Shown: positions 1-12,659, numbered from the stretch's first letter. The stretch: 64,000 bases of DNA from Sindora glabra (GCA_020226215.1 CM035233.1:69678831-69742830), one strand, 5' to 3'. Program-made: numbers and translations. The notes: generated by a model not told the origin, from the sequence alone.

Positions 1-1800
1 TCAAATTTCGATAATTTTATCGGGTGATTTGGTATTTTCCATAAAAAAAATTCCTACTTATGATTTAATGAAATAATATGATACCATGTTAGTATTAATT
101 TAATTTAAATTTAATGATTCAGTGATTTAAATTAAAATATTAGAATATTTATCTCAAATAAAAATGACGGTATAGCATTGAGGTGGCGGATAATTCTTAA
201 TAATGAATGAACTCACTACTGAACACTATTTTACGAATAAAGTCATTATTCTTAAATTTTATACTACGTTAATTACTCCCGATCAATGTTGATTTTATTT
301 CTCCCAAGAAACGCTACGATTTACATGAGGAATGCTTATTCTATATCTACTTTATGTGTAATAAATTGGAAAGTGTGTCCATTATTTTATCATTGTTGGA
401 GGAGGTTGATATAATTTTGTAGGAATAATTGTGGTTAGAGAATTTAAATCTTTCATAAAGAAATGAATTTAGTTTGAAATTCATGTATTTATAAAATCTC
501 ATTCTATAAAATTGTTTGTGTATGATTCATCTCTATTTATATGATTTGATGATTAAAATATGTTCATAAAAATTTTCATATGGAACTTCTATTTTAATTT
601 TAAAACATATTTAAATCTCTCTTAAGATATTAAAAATGTTGTACGTATAATAAAATAATAAAAATGAAAATTTAAGTATATTGTGATAAAAAAAATGCTT
701 TGATTGAGATCAAAGAGATAAAAAACAATTACTTTTATATTAAAATTTAACATTTTCATTAATCATATTATAGTTGTGTATGACCTTAATCAAGTTATAT
801 TTTTTACCATAAAATACTTAGAATATCTTATATTAATAGATTTGATGTATATAATGATCTTTTGCAACCATCTCTTTGATTAAAAAAAAAATCAAATTTG
901 AGCTCAAATGTATCAATTTTTTAAGTTTTAAGGGATATATAAATAGGTTTTGAAATTGAAAGGAAGGTTTATGTAATTTCATTCAAATTCAAATGAGGTG
1001 TATGTATTTTTCTCATAAAACTATTGTGCCTATTTTAAAAAACTTACCACTTTTCACATAGAATTTGCAATTTTTTTCATAAAAAATGCAAATGTTTAAG
1101 GTATATGATTCCAATTTTTTCATAAAATTTTACAAATTTTCTTGAAAAGAATTGCAACACAATAATATAACATAAAAAATATTTGGGAGTCTATAAAAAA
1201 ATTGGGGTAATTTTTATTTCTTAAAAAAATTGCACGAGATCAAATGAGTACTGCATGTTTTAGTATAGTATTGAAACAAATACTAACAGGACAAAAAAGA
1301 CGAAAGGAAATGTGAACAAATAATTCAAATAGCGCATAATATTAATTGAAAGACTTTACCCTTCTTTTACATTCTTAGTACAATCTTCAACCTTCAGGTA
1401 TCTGAGTTTAATAAATTACTCGCTCCCTCTATTAAAAGGAAAAAGAAAAAAGAAAAAAAAAAAAAAGAAACAATGGTGATCTACTAAGATTGAAATGAGC
1501 CACCAACCGTAACCAAATAAATATTGGCACTGCTTAGACCTTAATCAATCGAATTTACAGGTCACTTCTCACTTTCCGGAGAAAAAATCATTCCATGCAC
1601 ACAAGCAAATTACACAAAGCAGCACAAGAAAACATTCAAAAGCAAGAAAGCAAATGAATTTATTAGGTACAGGAATGATCTTATTGGTATGATACTGTGG
1701 GCCCTTGAGAGCTGATTTGCTGCTGAAGAATGTGTGTAATAATAAGGTTTGGAGTGTTGCAGTTCAGTTTCTTGGCTGAGGGGTTTTGTTTGTGCTAATT
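1..1800. other. AT-rich intergenic DNA, no gene seen
   Basis: This stretch is strongly A+T rich with many homopolymer runs and no open frame of useful length. No coding sequence, tRNA or clear transposon end was recognised. The part from about 1450 to 1800 is less AT-rich and could be the transcribed part of a minus-strand unit whose putative TATA box lies at 1827-1834. In that direction only very short open frames occur, so a non-coding RNA is as likely as a peptide gene. Confidence 0.5.
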
Positions 1801-1826
1801 ACGCTGAAATGATAACGAATCAATTC

Positions 1827-2060
1827 TATTTATAATTTTCTTTTGGAATTGGTGGGCTATGTACGTTACGTTCTTGTTTCAGGCAGATTTTCCACGCAAG
1901 TCGACATTGATTAGGAAATACATTAGCATTTGATCAAATATTTAATCCCCATCTTATTACCGTTTTCTTGTAATTAGATATGCCTGCTCACGTGGAAAAG
2001 GTGAAATCTTGTCTTGGTGATAAACCTTATTAAATGACTCATTCCAAATAATGACGTGGT
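1827..2060 (-). promoter_or_regulatory. Putative minus-strand promoter with TATA and ACGT-core boxes
   Basis: On the minus strand, 1827-1834 reads TATAAATA. Upstream of it on that strand lie a CACGTG G-box (near 1989) and an ACGTGG-type motif next to a TTGACC-like W-box core (near 2053). A TATA box with G-box and W-box motifs upstream is a common layout for stress-responsive plant promoters. No matching minus-strand coding sequence was found downstream, so this is a weak inference from motif spacing. Confidence 0.3.
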
Positions 2061-3180
2061 CAAAGATAACTGACACCTTGTGCAGTTATCTTAATAATTT
2101 TCCACTTAAGAGTACATATCCGATTTTTAAAAAATAAAATATATTTTAGAAGTTAATATGAATCATTATAATTGTTGATGAAAAATATTGAATGATGAGA
2201 TAACTATAAATTAAAAAAATATTTCTTGGTAAAATATTATTTATCAAATTTTTAATTTTTAATTTTTTTATTAATAATTATGATTATTTATTTTATCCCC
2301 TTAAATATTTCACAAGAGAGCCAAATTTAAGAAGGGATTAATATTCTTTATTCTATCAATTTTAAATACTAGGTAAACAAATTATTTTATTAAGAGAGAA
2401 CATTTAAGAATAAGCGGACAAACATTCTTTTTTAATTTGTTTTTAGCGTACGTATACCAAACACGTAGGATGTATGAATTGAGTTACAATCTACGGTCTA
2501 ACATGGTTAAAAATACAAATAAACCTTCAAATATAGACTAAAGTGAACTCATAACAGAACTGTTAAGTTGCGCTAATTTTGTGGTCCAAACGGTATAGTT
2601 TGAGATCCTAGGTATGTGTTTGCCATTGCTCATAGCCACGTAAGTCCAAGTCCTTATCTTTTACACGGCAACAGTTGAATCAAATATGACTTCAAGGCTT
2701 CTATTTTAACTTGACGGAAGTTTGCTAACCGACACACGATACTTCGCGTTAAAAGAGTTTGTTTTTCTCTTGTTATTTTATATTTTAAATCTTATGAACT
2801 GTAATTATTAAAAAAATCATTAATCTTTTATCAAAAGAATATCAATAACTTGTATTGACAGTCCTTGATCCAAATAACAACTAATATTAAGAGTTTTTTT
2901 TTCTTATATTATGAGTTCAAATTTCACAAATACAATTAAACAAAATAATATCTATAATTATATATCCTAAGATTTTATATCTATCACAACTTGAATTCAA
3001 TCTTAAATTTTTGCGCATGTTTCACCAATAAGTCGAAGGTTTCAGATTTTCTCTAGAACAACATAAATTTACTTTCAACGTTAATTCATTGGTCCTTCTT
3101 GCAAGGGTGGAATAAAATTAGGCCAAAATTAAATTACACAACAAAATAGGAAAAGAATCGTGCTAGAGTTCAAGGCAGGG
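1835..3180. other. Intergenic DNA upstream of the kinase gene
   Basis: This is A+T-rich non-coding sequence between the possible minus-strand promoter and the transcribed leader of the kinase gene. No open frame, repeat end or RNA gene was recognised. Its proximal part presumably contains the kinase promoter, but no convincing TATA box was found. Confidence 0.4.
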
Positions 3181-3309
3181 CGGTTGCGTGCATTGCATGG
3201 AGATGGAGACGGCGACGGAGATATGAATATCGAGAGAGGACAGGTTTTGAACGAAATAAAGCGAGTGTCAGGCAGAGGCAGGCCTCAAGACATTAGTGCG
3301 TAGTTTCAC

Positions 3310-4283
3310 GTGCCGTATCTAAGAGGAGGCCGCAGACTCCACAGCAGAGGCAGAGCCGTCTTTATTTCATCGACAGATAAACATCTCCATCTCCATCTCC
3401 ATCCCTTCAACTCCTTCCTTGCCTTCTTCACCCTTCCTCAAATTCAACTCATCCCCTTTTCGTATTTTCTACGTCTCGCACCAGAAAATTAATTCGCCAT
3501 TATTATCCCCAAAAGCAAAAGTTTTGATTTTCATTTTTTTTTTATTAGGGTCTTCTTCTCTTCTCTCTAGAGTTAAAATATAGTAAAGAAACATCATGTG
3601 CAGTGCCTAGGCAACATTGAAAGGGAGAGGAGGGGCTTGTTTGCTGAAGCTGGGAGGCTAAAGTAAGTATTCCCTGTTGTAATGTCTGTATTTTGGTCTT
3701 CTCTTCCCCTGTTCTTCTCTTCAAGGTCTATGTACCTAACTCTCATTAGATTTCTTCCGTCTTTCTAAATTTGTTATAAGTTTTAGTTTCGGGGTTTCAG
3801 AGAGGTTTTGTTGCTGTGTAATTGCAGAGAAGGCTTGGTTGAATTTAATAATCCAAAAGGCTCTTTTTTTTATTCAAAAAAATATTTATTGTGGAAATCT
3901 GTTTACATCTCTCTAACTTCTGCGATTGTTCTTTTTTAAGGATATTATTATCTGGGCATTAACGTCCTTCAATATAATTTCCTAGTGTCTAAGTTCGTTT
4001 TTCCTACCAATGGGCCAGTTCTATATATACTTTCATCTTTAAGTTTTTATTCACTAGGGTCTCTTTTAATTCCTTACCTTAATCGCTCTGCCTCCTAATT
4101 GAAATACAGGGTCTTTCTTTTTCTGCAGGAAGGACAAAACTAGTTTACAACTGTAGAAAAACATCTACACTCTGCCCTTTTTATAACTCATAAATCACGA
4201 AAGTTCTGGGGGGATTGTGATTTCTGATACTCCTTTTTCGTGGAGAGTGGAGTAAGGTGGATTCTGGGTCTGTGGTCTGAACA
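3310..4283 (+). promoter_or_regulatory. 5' leader of the kinase gene with a leader intron
   Basis: The leader region is CT-rich and contains four near-consecutive CTCCAT hexamers around 3385-3405, typical of plant 5' UTRs. A good splice donor (GTAAGT) at 3663 pairs with a pyrimidine-rich acceptor ending TTTCTGCAG at 4128, so a leader intron of about 466 bases is likely. A five-codon open frame (ATG TGC AGT GCC TAG) starts at 3596 in the first leader exon. The transcription start was not determined. Confidence 0.45.
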
Positions 4284-6347
4284 ATGAAGGAGAAGGCAGA
4301 TTCCCCTGTTGGAGTTCTTGAGGACTATTTTAGAAGCTCGGAATCGGAAACAAGTTCTTCCAAAGAGCCCACGGATTCTGAGGCTCAGGATAAATCGAAA
4401 TCTTTTTCTAAATGGCGGGGATTTCTCCAATTGTTGAGGACCAAATCAAAGAAACGTATTTCCACATTGCATCCTCTCAGTGTTCTAAAGCTCTCAAAGA
4501 GAATGAGCAGCAGCATGAGAGAGACCACATTTCATAGTCTTCGATTCGATGCGGATTCCAACAACCACAAATCACTATGGAAAATCTTCACTCAGCATGA
4601 GATACAAATTGCAACCAACCATTTCAGCCAAGGTCTGGAAAGTGCTTTAGATTCACTCTATTTAATCTGACTTCATCTATTCAGATTCTGTCATGCGTCC
4701 ACCAAGTTACAGTTTGTGCATGATGTTTATTGCAACCAACATTTTCTTAAGAAATAATCAATATTTTGGTCTAAATTTTGCATTATTGTTGCAGAGAATT
4801 TGATTGGAAAGGGTGGTTATGCTGAAGTTTACAAAGGGTGTTTGCCGAATGGTCAACTGGTAGCAATTAAACGGCTAACACGAGGAACACAGGATGAGAT
4901 CATAGGGGACTTCTTATCAGAACTTGGCATTATGGCACATGTGAAGCATCCCAATACTGCAAAGCTGGTTGGTTATGGATTGGAAGGAGGAATGCACTTA
5001 GTTCTCGATTTGTCTGAAAAAGGAAGCTTAGCTTCATCGCTTTATGGTATGCCTTTTCCTCTGGTTTGATATTTTCCTCGTTTTTTCCCCTATTTCAATT
5101 CAAATTTTTAACTTTTTTTTTTCCACATTAGGCTCGAAGGAGACGCTACCATGGTCTATTAGGCACAAAATTGCATTGGGAACAGCTAAGGGGATATTAT
5201 ATCTTCATGAGGGTTGTCGAAGAAGAATTATCCATAGAGATATTAAGGCTGCAAATGTCTTGCTTACACAGGATTTTGTGCCTCAGGTATGCTTGTATCT
5301 TCTCTAATTAAGCTTTTGATATAGTAATTGACCAAAATAAAATATCCTTCTTCTATTGTATAGACTTCAGATGATATTTTAGGTCTGGATTGAAACATTG
5401 AGAAATTTTTATGCAGATTTGTGATTTTGGGTTAGCAAAATGGCTACCCGAGAATTGGACTCACCACACTGTTTCAAAATTTGAAGGAACTTTTGGGTTA
5501 GTGACCCTTCTGATACATGTCACTTACCCTTATTAAGAATTTTAGTTCCTTCTGCTTATTTAACTTGCACTTTTTTATTATTCCAAAAAAAAAAAAAACT
5601 ACCGTCACAGCTATCTTGCTCCTGAATACTTGCTTCATGGCATTGTTGACGAGAAAACAGACGTGTTTGCCTTTGGCGTACTGCTATTAGAACTAGTGAC
5701 TGGACGACGAGCCGTTGATGATTCACTGCAAAGCCTTGTTTTGTGGGTATGCAATCCAACTCACACCAAATTCCTTGCGTGTACTCCATGCACTAATTGC
5801 GAAAACATTATCTGATTATGGCCTTCCAACACATTTTCAGGCAAAACCATTGCTGAAAAAGAATGATGTTAAGCAGCTGAGTGATCCTGCTCTCAGTAAT
5901 GAGTTCGACTATCGTCAGATGAATCTCATGCTCTTGGCGGCCTCTTTATGCATACAACAATCATCCATTCGTCGTCCCTCCATCAGACAGGCATGTTCTT
6001 TCTGGTTCTCTTAAAATCCCAGAAACAGCTCGTTACAAGCTTAAGAATTGAGATTTTTCTGTATAAGATGGGAGCATTATTTTATCATCTTCAGTTATTC
6101 CATTGTACATTACTGCATTTGTATGAGGCTCACTTTTTCCTAACTAATTGCTCAAGTAAAATTAAGTTCAGTTTTTGAAGATCTTGTTATCTCATGGTTA
6201 TCAAGGCTCATCAATTGGCAAATGATCTTTCTTGTGCAGGTTGTACAGCTTCTGGACGGCAACCTTAGCTGCTTCAAGTGCATGAAGAAAAGTCGGCTTC
6301 CAGTTTTCAGGAAAATTTTTCAGAAAGAGCTCCTTGATTCTGAATAG
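4284..6347 (+). CDS. Receptor-like cytoplasmic kinase, class VI (RBK-like)
   Basis: Predicted cytosolic serine/threonine kinase of 409 residues without signal peptide or membrane segment. Seven coding exons were joined by frame and splice signals: 4284-4632, 4795-5046, 5132-5286, 5417-5496, 5611-5746, 5841-5990, 6240-6347. The N-terminal 100 residues are basic and serine-rich. The kinase domain has the glycine loop GKGGYAEV (121-128), lysine K142 in VAIK, HRDIKAANVLL with catalytic D237, DFG with D255, and the APE motif near 282-284. The run SKFEGTFGYLAPEY in the activation loop is characteristic of RLCK class VI, the family that includes the ROP-GTPase-binding kinases RBK1 and RBK2; the closest Arabidopsis relative I recall is At5g18910. 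All catalytic residues are present, so an active kinase is expected. ROP binding is inferred from the family. The sixth coding intron appears to use a GC donor. Exact family member is uncertain. Confidence 0.9.
5991..6239 (+). other. GC-AG intron of the kinase gene
   Basis: Exon 6 ends in CAG at 5990 and is followed by GCATGT, not GT. Joining 5990 to the acceptor CTTGTGCAG at 6239 gives the expected family reading RRPSIRQ-VVQLLDG. The nearest GT, a few bases downstream, breaks the frame. GC donors are a known minor class of plant introns. Confidence 0.75.
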
Positions 6348-7057
6348 CAGATGAACATCAGCTATGATCTTTGACCCAAATTTTCATTTTCCTCAAGAGG
6401 CGTTACTGTAGGCTCTGAAACAGGGTACATATATAGTTGGTAAATATAAGAAATTAAAGTTCTTTTCTTTATCTTGTTGCGGATGGATGTCAGAGAAGTT
6501 GAAAGGAGATGCCAGGAAACCATCGTAGAGAAAGGAAGTTAAATGAGACTTGGGATGTAAAATTGTAGGGTTTAAGGTTAAGATATAGTAGTTGGTAGCA
6601 GATGATTGCAGAAGTTTGCTTTAGATCACAGACAAGTGCAAAGTGCCTTTTGCAAGTTGGAATGTGACAAGCAAACGTGCCCGGCAAGATGTGATAATGA
6701 TTTGGAGACGCATAAATTATTAAAATTTTGGCCAAGTTACTCCAATTCTTTCTGTCTGTCACGTTCACTCGTCTGCCTTTTTTAACTATTTTTTAATCTT
6801 GTTGGTTATGCGAGAAGGATATGAAAGAGAACTCGTTTTCTTGGGAGGGAAACTTTTAATTGGAGCTATGTTTCCGAAAGTTGATGAATTAATAAGAGAA
6901 AATTATGGTATATCAGTACATTATTAAATTTGATAATATATTAGTTGTATTTTTTAGAAGTCAATTTTGGTAAATTATATAGTAATATATTAGCAATTAA
7001 TTTTAGTAATGTACTAGTATATTATTGTGTTAATGATATATTATAATCATCTCTTTA
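6348..7057. other. 3' flank of the kinase gene, AT-rich intergenic
   Basis: The first few hundred bases are probably the 3' UTR, of moderate base composition and with no good open frame. From about 6880 the sequence becomes AT-rich non-coding DNA. No terminator or polyadenylation signal could be assigned with confidence. Confidence 0.4.
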
Positions 7058-7550
7058 ATAAAAAATTAAAAAAAATGTAAATTATCCTCAGTGTTGCAAT
7101 ATTTTTTATTTAATATTTATAATTATTAATTTTTATAGCCACTTAATAAGTTTATGTGTAAATGGTAAATTGCGTTCGACGTTTATCTTATAGGTAATTT
7201 GAACGTGTTTTGTTCAATGTAAAGTTTTATGAATAAGTTAAGTATAATATGGAATTCTTGTAATTCGAATTGACGAGTGACTTGACTTGTGTGTTAGGAT
7301 ATCATTTTCTTAATAAAAAATAGGAAAAGTGTGAATTACCTTCTGCGTTACAATATTTTGTATTTAATATTTATAATTATTAATTTTTGTAATCATTTAG
7401 TAAGTTTAAGTGTAAATGATAAATTGCACTCAACATTTTGAACATGTTTTGTTTAATATAAAATTTTATGAAAAAATTAAGTATAATGTGGAATTTTTGT
7501 AATTCAAATTTGTGAATGACTTGACTTGTATATTATTATATCAATTTTAT
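7058..7550. repeat. Tandem duplication of a ~250-bp AT-rich unit
   Basis: Two diverged direct copies lie head to tail, roughly 7058-7300 and 7311-7550. Shared landmarks in the same order include a stretch around TATTTAATATTTATAATTAT, a segment around AAGTTTA(A/T)GTGTAAATG, a GAACRTGTTTTG segment, and a GTGACTTGACTTGT segment. Small indels and substitutions separate the copies, so the duplication is not recent. No coding capacity or terminal inverted repeat was seen. Confidence 0.7.
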
Positions 7551-8822
7551 CTTCATTTTTGAATATTTTGATTATCTTAGTATAATTGGCCTATTCATTT
7601 TTTTTATCTAGTATTGGGATATTTTGGTTATTTTAGAATAACTTTCCTATTAAATGCAAGTAAAAAAGCATATAATAATGATTTTTGTACGTTGGTATAA
7701 TATGTTGGCTAAATTCCCTTCATAATTATGAGAGAACTTATTTAAGTTTAATTTACTATTATTAATGAGTGATAGATTTGAGCAAAGATTAATAGTGATA
7801 AGTGTTAATTATCATAAAATTGATATATAAAATTTGTATTTTTACGAAAAAAATATCTGAATTGTACTATTAGATTTATAAAGCATGTAACAAGTATTAT
7901 TATATGGCTAATATAAGGATAAAACAATAGAAATAATATAATATAAATTAATATATTTTCATACGTATAACAGCATGAATAATTTTAAAAAGCATCCTTA
8001 ATAACTGTTATCAAGAGTGCAAGTGCCCTTTAAAGGAGTAGAAGAAGCAAATGTCTTGAGCTTACCAGAGCGTTTCAGAGTAAAGAGCTTTTTCAAATCC
8101 TCCGTTGTAATCGGTATCATTATTATCATTAAGGAAAATTTTAAGATATAATATTGATACAGTACATATTAATATAGTATTAAATTTAATTATTAATTTA
8201 TTATATTATAATATTAATTTAAAAAAAATTAATATATAATAAAATTTAATGATGCATTAGTGCACCAAATGATTAGAATCGCATACATGAGAAAATACGA
8301 TATTATGATTCTTGATAAAAAATTAAGGAGAAAAATAGTAATAAATTTAAAAATTATTTATTATTTATTTAATTATAAGTCATTAAATTTTTTATTAAAA
8401 TTTTTGAAATTTCCCGTTATTTTCTAAATTACACGTTACATATTACAGTTCAAGTTTTTCTAAAGTTTAAAATGCAATTTAGAATACAAAGTGAAATATC
8501 TTCATATTTGATAGGAAAATTAATGAAATAAATAGTTACAAATTAAAAATTATTCTATTTTTTACTTTATTATTCTGCATTAAATTATAAATTTTTAACT
8601 TTTTCATAAAAATTATAATTTTATATTTTACTTCTAAAATGAATTATTTAGGAAAGCCAACTCCTAATTATTACATACATTACGATTACGATTTATGAAG
8701 GAACCGGATCCAGAAGATTATTATCACTTGTCACCTCACACGAAGAAATATTATCAGCATTAATATGGATACTTTTGACCTTTTGCGTCGAACTGTGCAC
8801 TCCGCTTGAACCATCCACTAAT
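7551..8822. other. AT-rich intergenic DNA
   Basis: This is non-coding and very A+T rich, with many short direct and inverted AT runs. It ends at the TTA target site of the Harbinger element. I see no gene, RNA gene or well-bounded repeat in it. Confidence 0.4.
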
Positions 8823-8825
8823 TTA

Positions 8826-8960
8826 GCGTCTATTTGGGACGGATGGACGGAGGGGCGGATAGAAGGAAAGAGGGGTGGAACGGAGTATTTTACACAATTT
8901 TATCTATTTGGATACATTTATCGCTTGTGAGAGGGGTGGAATCGAGAGTGCAAAGTTTCA
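8826..8960 (+). repeat. Left terminal and subterminal repeats of the Harbinger element
   Basis: The outer end reads GCGTCTATTTGGG. The block GAGGGGTGGAA occurs near 8870-8880 and again near 8930-8940, the second preceded by a TATTTGGAT core near 8906. These motifs are inverted relative to the CCACCCCTCTC and CCAAACAA motifs at the right end. They are likely transposase binding or recognition sequences, by analogy with the family. Confidence 0.6.
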
Positions 8961-9052
8961 TTAGGGCCTACTTGAAAATTTACCTTTAAAAAATGAGGGG
9001 TTTGAAGGTGAAAATTCGCAATCTCGATCACTGCCCTTCACATCTTTCTCTT

Positions 9053-9138
9053 CTTCCTTCCATTTTTTTACTGTTGTTGCTCCTCTCCTCTCTTTGCTTC
9101 CTTCCATTTACGTTGTTGCTGCTCCTCTCCTCTTCTTC
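9053..9138 (+). repeat. 44-bp tandem repeat in the transposon leader
   Basis: Two adjacent copies start with CTTCCTTCCATTT at 9053 and 9097, each followed by GTTGTTGCT and CTCCTCTCCTC. They lie in a pyrimidine-rich stretch that looks like an untranslated leader; a plausible splice donor, CAACAG|GTACGA, follows at about 9214. Confidence 0.6.
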
Positions 9139-9214
9139 GATTCTCTTCCATGCATAGCACGTCCGCCGACGGAGAAACCCGATCTGCTATGTCGCTGTGA
9201 ACAGCAACCAACAG

Positions 9215-11144
9215 GTACGATTGTTGCTGAAATCTTGGCTTCTAATATTCGTTTCTTGTGTGGTTGATGTTGGCAGAGATGTGCGGTGACAAACGGTTGA
9301 TCGGGGAGAGAAGCGTTCGTCCGGCGACGGGTTGTGCTGTGAGGAAGAGGGAAGCGTTTTCTTCTCCGGCAAGGCGACTGGCAGAGACAGACCGGTCTAT
9401 GTCAGACCGGGTTGAATGTGACCGAACCCGGGTTGACATGGACTTGACCCGATTTGTTTTTTTTAATTTTTTTAATCCAGAATTTTTTTGTTTTTTAAAA
9501 TTTTTTTATTTTTTTATTTTTTTTTCTTTTAATCCAGACTTTGTTTATTTTTTTTTATGGAATGATTTTTTCTTTCTCAAAATACATATATATTAGAATT
9601 GTTTGAGAATGCTTTTTTTGTAAAAATTAAAAGGCCTCATTTTCTACGGTAAATGAGATTCTCAAAAACATGATTATCAATTGATAAATGGATATTGGTT
9701 GATGTTGTACAATTATTGCAATGTATAATTAGGTGATAGATTACAATAGTTGAGCACTAAGATTATAAGTGTTTTTATTCGATTTTTGCAACATTTTGAT
9801 TGATATGAATAACTGATAATTATTAAATCAAAATAAAGTTTTTTTATTCATAAAAATTAAATATACAATTGAAGATAACAAATCAAGAGTTTATCATGCA
9901 AAGTTTCCATAATTTAATATTTGAAACTCGCAAAAACAAACTAGAAGAATTATTAACTATACTTCATTATTCAATATATTAGGATAAAAATGCAATCAAG
10001 TTGATAACTTCATTTAATAAGATACAACTTATAATTTTAATATTTCTCATATTGAAAATATAAAATAAAGAGGAAAATATATGGCATTAATTAATATCTT
10101 CTTTTTATTGCATGATGAAAGCACTAAAATTTACTCCAAACCATTATAGCTCCATGTCATTCAACGTTAATGCATGTTGAGCTAAATTTTTAAGATAATA
10201 AATATGGGATTCATAGTGAAGATGTATTAACCTATTATCATGTTGAGTTAAATAAAAGAATATTTACTTTATTACTTTCTATAAGTTATCCAAAATTTTT
10301 CTTTACGTATAAAGAGTAAAATACTTTAAAAAAAGTAATGAAGGAATAAATGTAAATGAGTTGAAATATAAGATAATAAATATTTATTAATTAATGTAAA
10401 ATTAGAAAACACTAAGGGTTTTTTTGTTAAAATATGATTAGAAAATATGTTTAACATTTTATTAAAAAAATAATTATCAAAAGGAGAAAAATAAAAATTA
10501 TTTGGGATTAACCTTAAATTAGAAAATAAAGAGAAATATAAAATAATGTGCTTTCACACTTACCAGGTCTTGCAAGTTGAAATATGATAATTTCTGTATT
10601 ATTATTAAATTTTTTAGAATAGTTTTTATTAAAAATAAAAGATCATTAGTATTTACTATTATACTAGTAATATTATCTTCACTTTTATTAAATACCACTT
10701 GTGTTAGATAATTGAGTTTCTTGTATTGTGTTTGGTCAGACAGAGTAACAATCTTGAAGAAAACTACTACAAGTGAACAAATCCATAGATTTATACTTGA
10801 AAACAAGAGTTTCGTCCAATCATTTTGGAGACTATATCCAAACATTTTCCTTCCCATCACAGAAGGTACATTCTCATCTATTATACATGTTATCTCTACC
10901 AGTATGGTTATATAGGTGTTCGATTGTCATTTCCACATCGATATATTGTCACATCGATATATTGTCTTGTTGTAGTGTTCAGTGAAATATCAAAGTTGGC
11001 TTTAGTATCGCAATGATTTTGTCAGTAAGAGGAAACATTGTGAAAATGTTGTGTAGACATTTGTATGAGATATGAATGATATATAGATAGGTGCGATAGA
11101 TAATTTCATTGCTATTATATCATTTGGATCTATAAATTTATTAG
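9215..11144. other. Non-coding interior of the Harbinger element, left part
   Basis: Between the leader-like segment and the transposase frame lies mostly AT-rich sequence. Open frames here are short, lack recognisable domains and mostly lack a good ATG context. The stretch may be an intron of the transposase transcript plus accumulated insertions, but no splice pair could be proven. Confidence 0.35.
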
Positions 11145-11174
11145 TTGCACTCTTGTTATACTTTACAAGTGACC

Positions 11175-12659
11175 ATGGACAATAATGAGGACGATGTGTA
11201 CGATGAGGAGTTGGAAGAGTACAATTTGCTTAGTATTGATATGAAGAAAGAATGGGAGAGAATGTGTCAGATATGTGTTACTCATATAGCATGCTATACT
11301 GCTCGATATATGCAGCTTTTACAATTAGGAGCATGTAGTGTACACAGGCAAATTGATGATGGCACCGGCTCAAGAGATTAAATGCGGCAACAACTGTTAC
11401 ATAACTTATTAGAGCCTGATAAATGTCATAATCTATTGCGCATGAGCCCCCATGCTTTTCGTCAATTATGTCAAAAGTTAAGAGCAACAGGTAGAGTAAG
11501 AGATTCCACATACACAACAGTGAAGGAACAAGTTGCTCAATTTTTACATATGATAGCACATAACGTTAAAAATAGAACAATGTCTTTTTTTCTTCCATCG
11601 ATCTAGGGAGACAATTAGTCGTCACTTCCATAATGTTTTACGAGCTGTTGTAGTGCTTGGGGACGAGTATCTCGTATAACCTTTAAGTTCAGAGATTCCT
11701 TCCCAGATATTCAACAATAGTAGGTTTTATCCTTATTTTAAGGTAATGAAGTTAGTTATATATGTTTAGTCCGATGTATAATTCTCAATTAGGTTTGACA
11801 ATAAATAGTCTTTGTATAACCAAATTTTCAATAATTAACAAATACAGAATTGTATTAGAGCTTTAGATAGCACTCATATATGGGTCAAAGTACCTACAGA
11901 AGATGCCCTTCGCTTTCAAGGAAGAAAGAAATATCCTACACAAAATGTGTTAGCAATTTGTTCATTTGATTTGAAATTCACATATGTTTTATCTGGGCGG
12001 GAAGGAACTGCATCGGACTCTAGGGTTTTTAAACATGCATTAAATAAGGAAGGAGATAGACTGATAATTCCCAAAGGTAGTAACATTTACTAATATGGCA
12101 TTAGATTAAAATATGACATAGCAATCACTTATACACAGTTTTTCTTATAATGACATTGTTGTGACAGTTATTTGCATAATTCTTGTATTTTCTAGGTAAA
12201 TTCTTCTTAGGAGATACGGGTTATCCTTTGAAAGTAGGACTTCTTACACCGTACAGAGGTGTTTGTTATCACTTAAAGGAGTACACTTCATGTGGTCCTC
12301 AAAATGCAAAAAAGATATTTAATCATTGACATGCTTCGTTGAGGAATGTGATTGAAAGAGCATTTGGAGTCCTGAAGAAGAGATTTCCTATCATAGCTAG
12401 TAAGACAGAATCTTATTATTCTTTTGCAACAATGATTGACATTACCATTGCATGTTGTGTACTGCATAATTTTTTTATGGATGTTGATCCCGATCCACGG
12501 TTGATGGATGGGGTGGATCGTGAGCTGATGCACAGTGAGGAAGAAGATACTAGGGACTATGGAACACAGAATACTGAAGAAGATTATAGGGAAGGACACA
12601 TGCTTAGGGAACGCATAGCCACCTATATGTGGAATAACTATGAACATGACTTGTCTTAG
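11175..12659 (+). pseudogene. Harbinger DDE transposase (HARBI1-like), inactivated
   Basis: Pieces of a DDE_Tnp_4-type transposase can be followed from ATG 11175 to the stop at 12657-12659. Exon borders by splice signal are about 11742/11848 and 12076/12196. The catalytic residues are visible: Asp in RALDSTHIW (11866), Asp in GTASDSRVF (12016) and Glu in NVIERAFGVLK (12354). The frame is broken by TAA at 11379, a frameshift near the T-run at 11583-11600, TAA at 11677 and TGA at 12327. The last replaces an Arg expected before HASLRNVIER, as in a CGA to TGA change. The tail is acidic (SEEEDTRD). In the intact family this enzyme cuts the element ends, together with its Myb-like partner. Confidence 0.88.

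Noticed and set aside
9258..9596. 112-codon frame in the Harbinger leader
   Set aside because: It ends in a poly-T-derived Phe-rich tail and has no similarity to the Harbinger proteins; probably intron sequence.
11145..11174. An earlier transposase start at 11145
   Set aside because: The codon is not ATG and the family-like acidic N terminus begins at ATG 11175.
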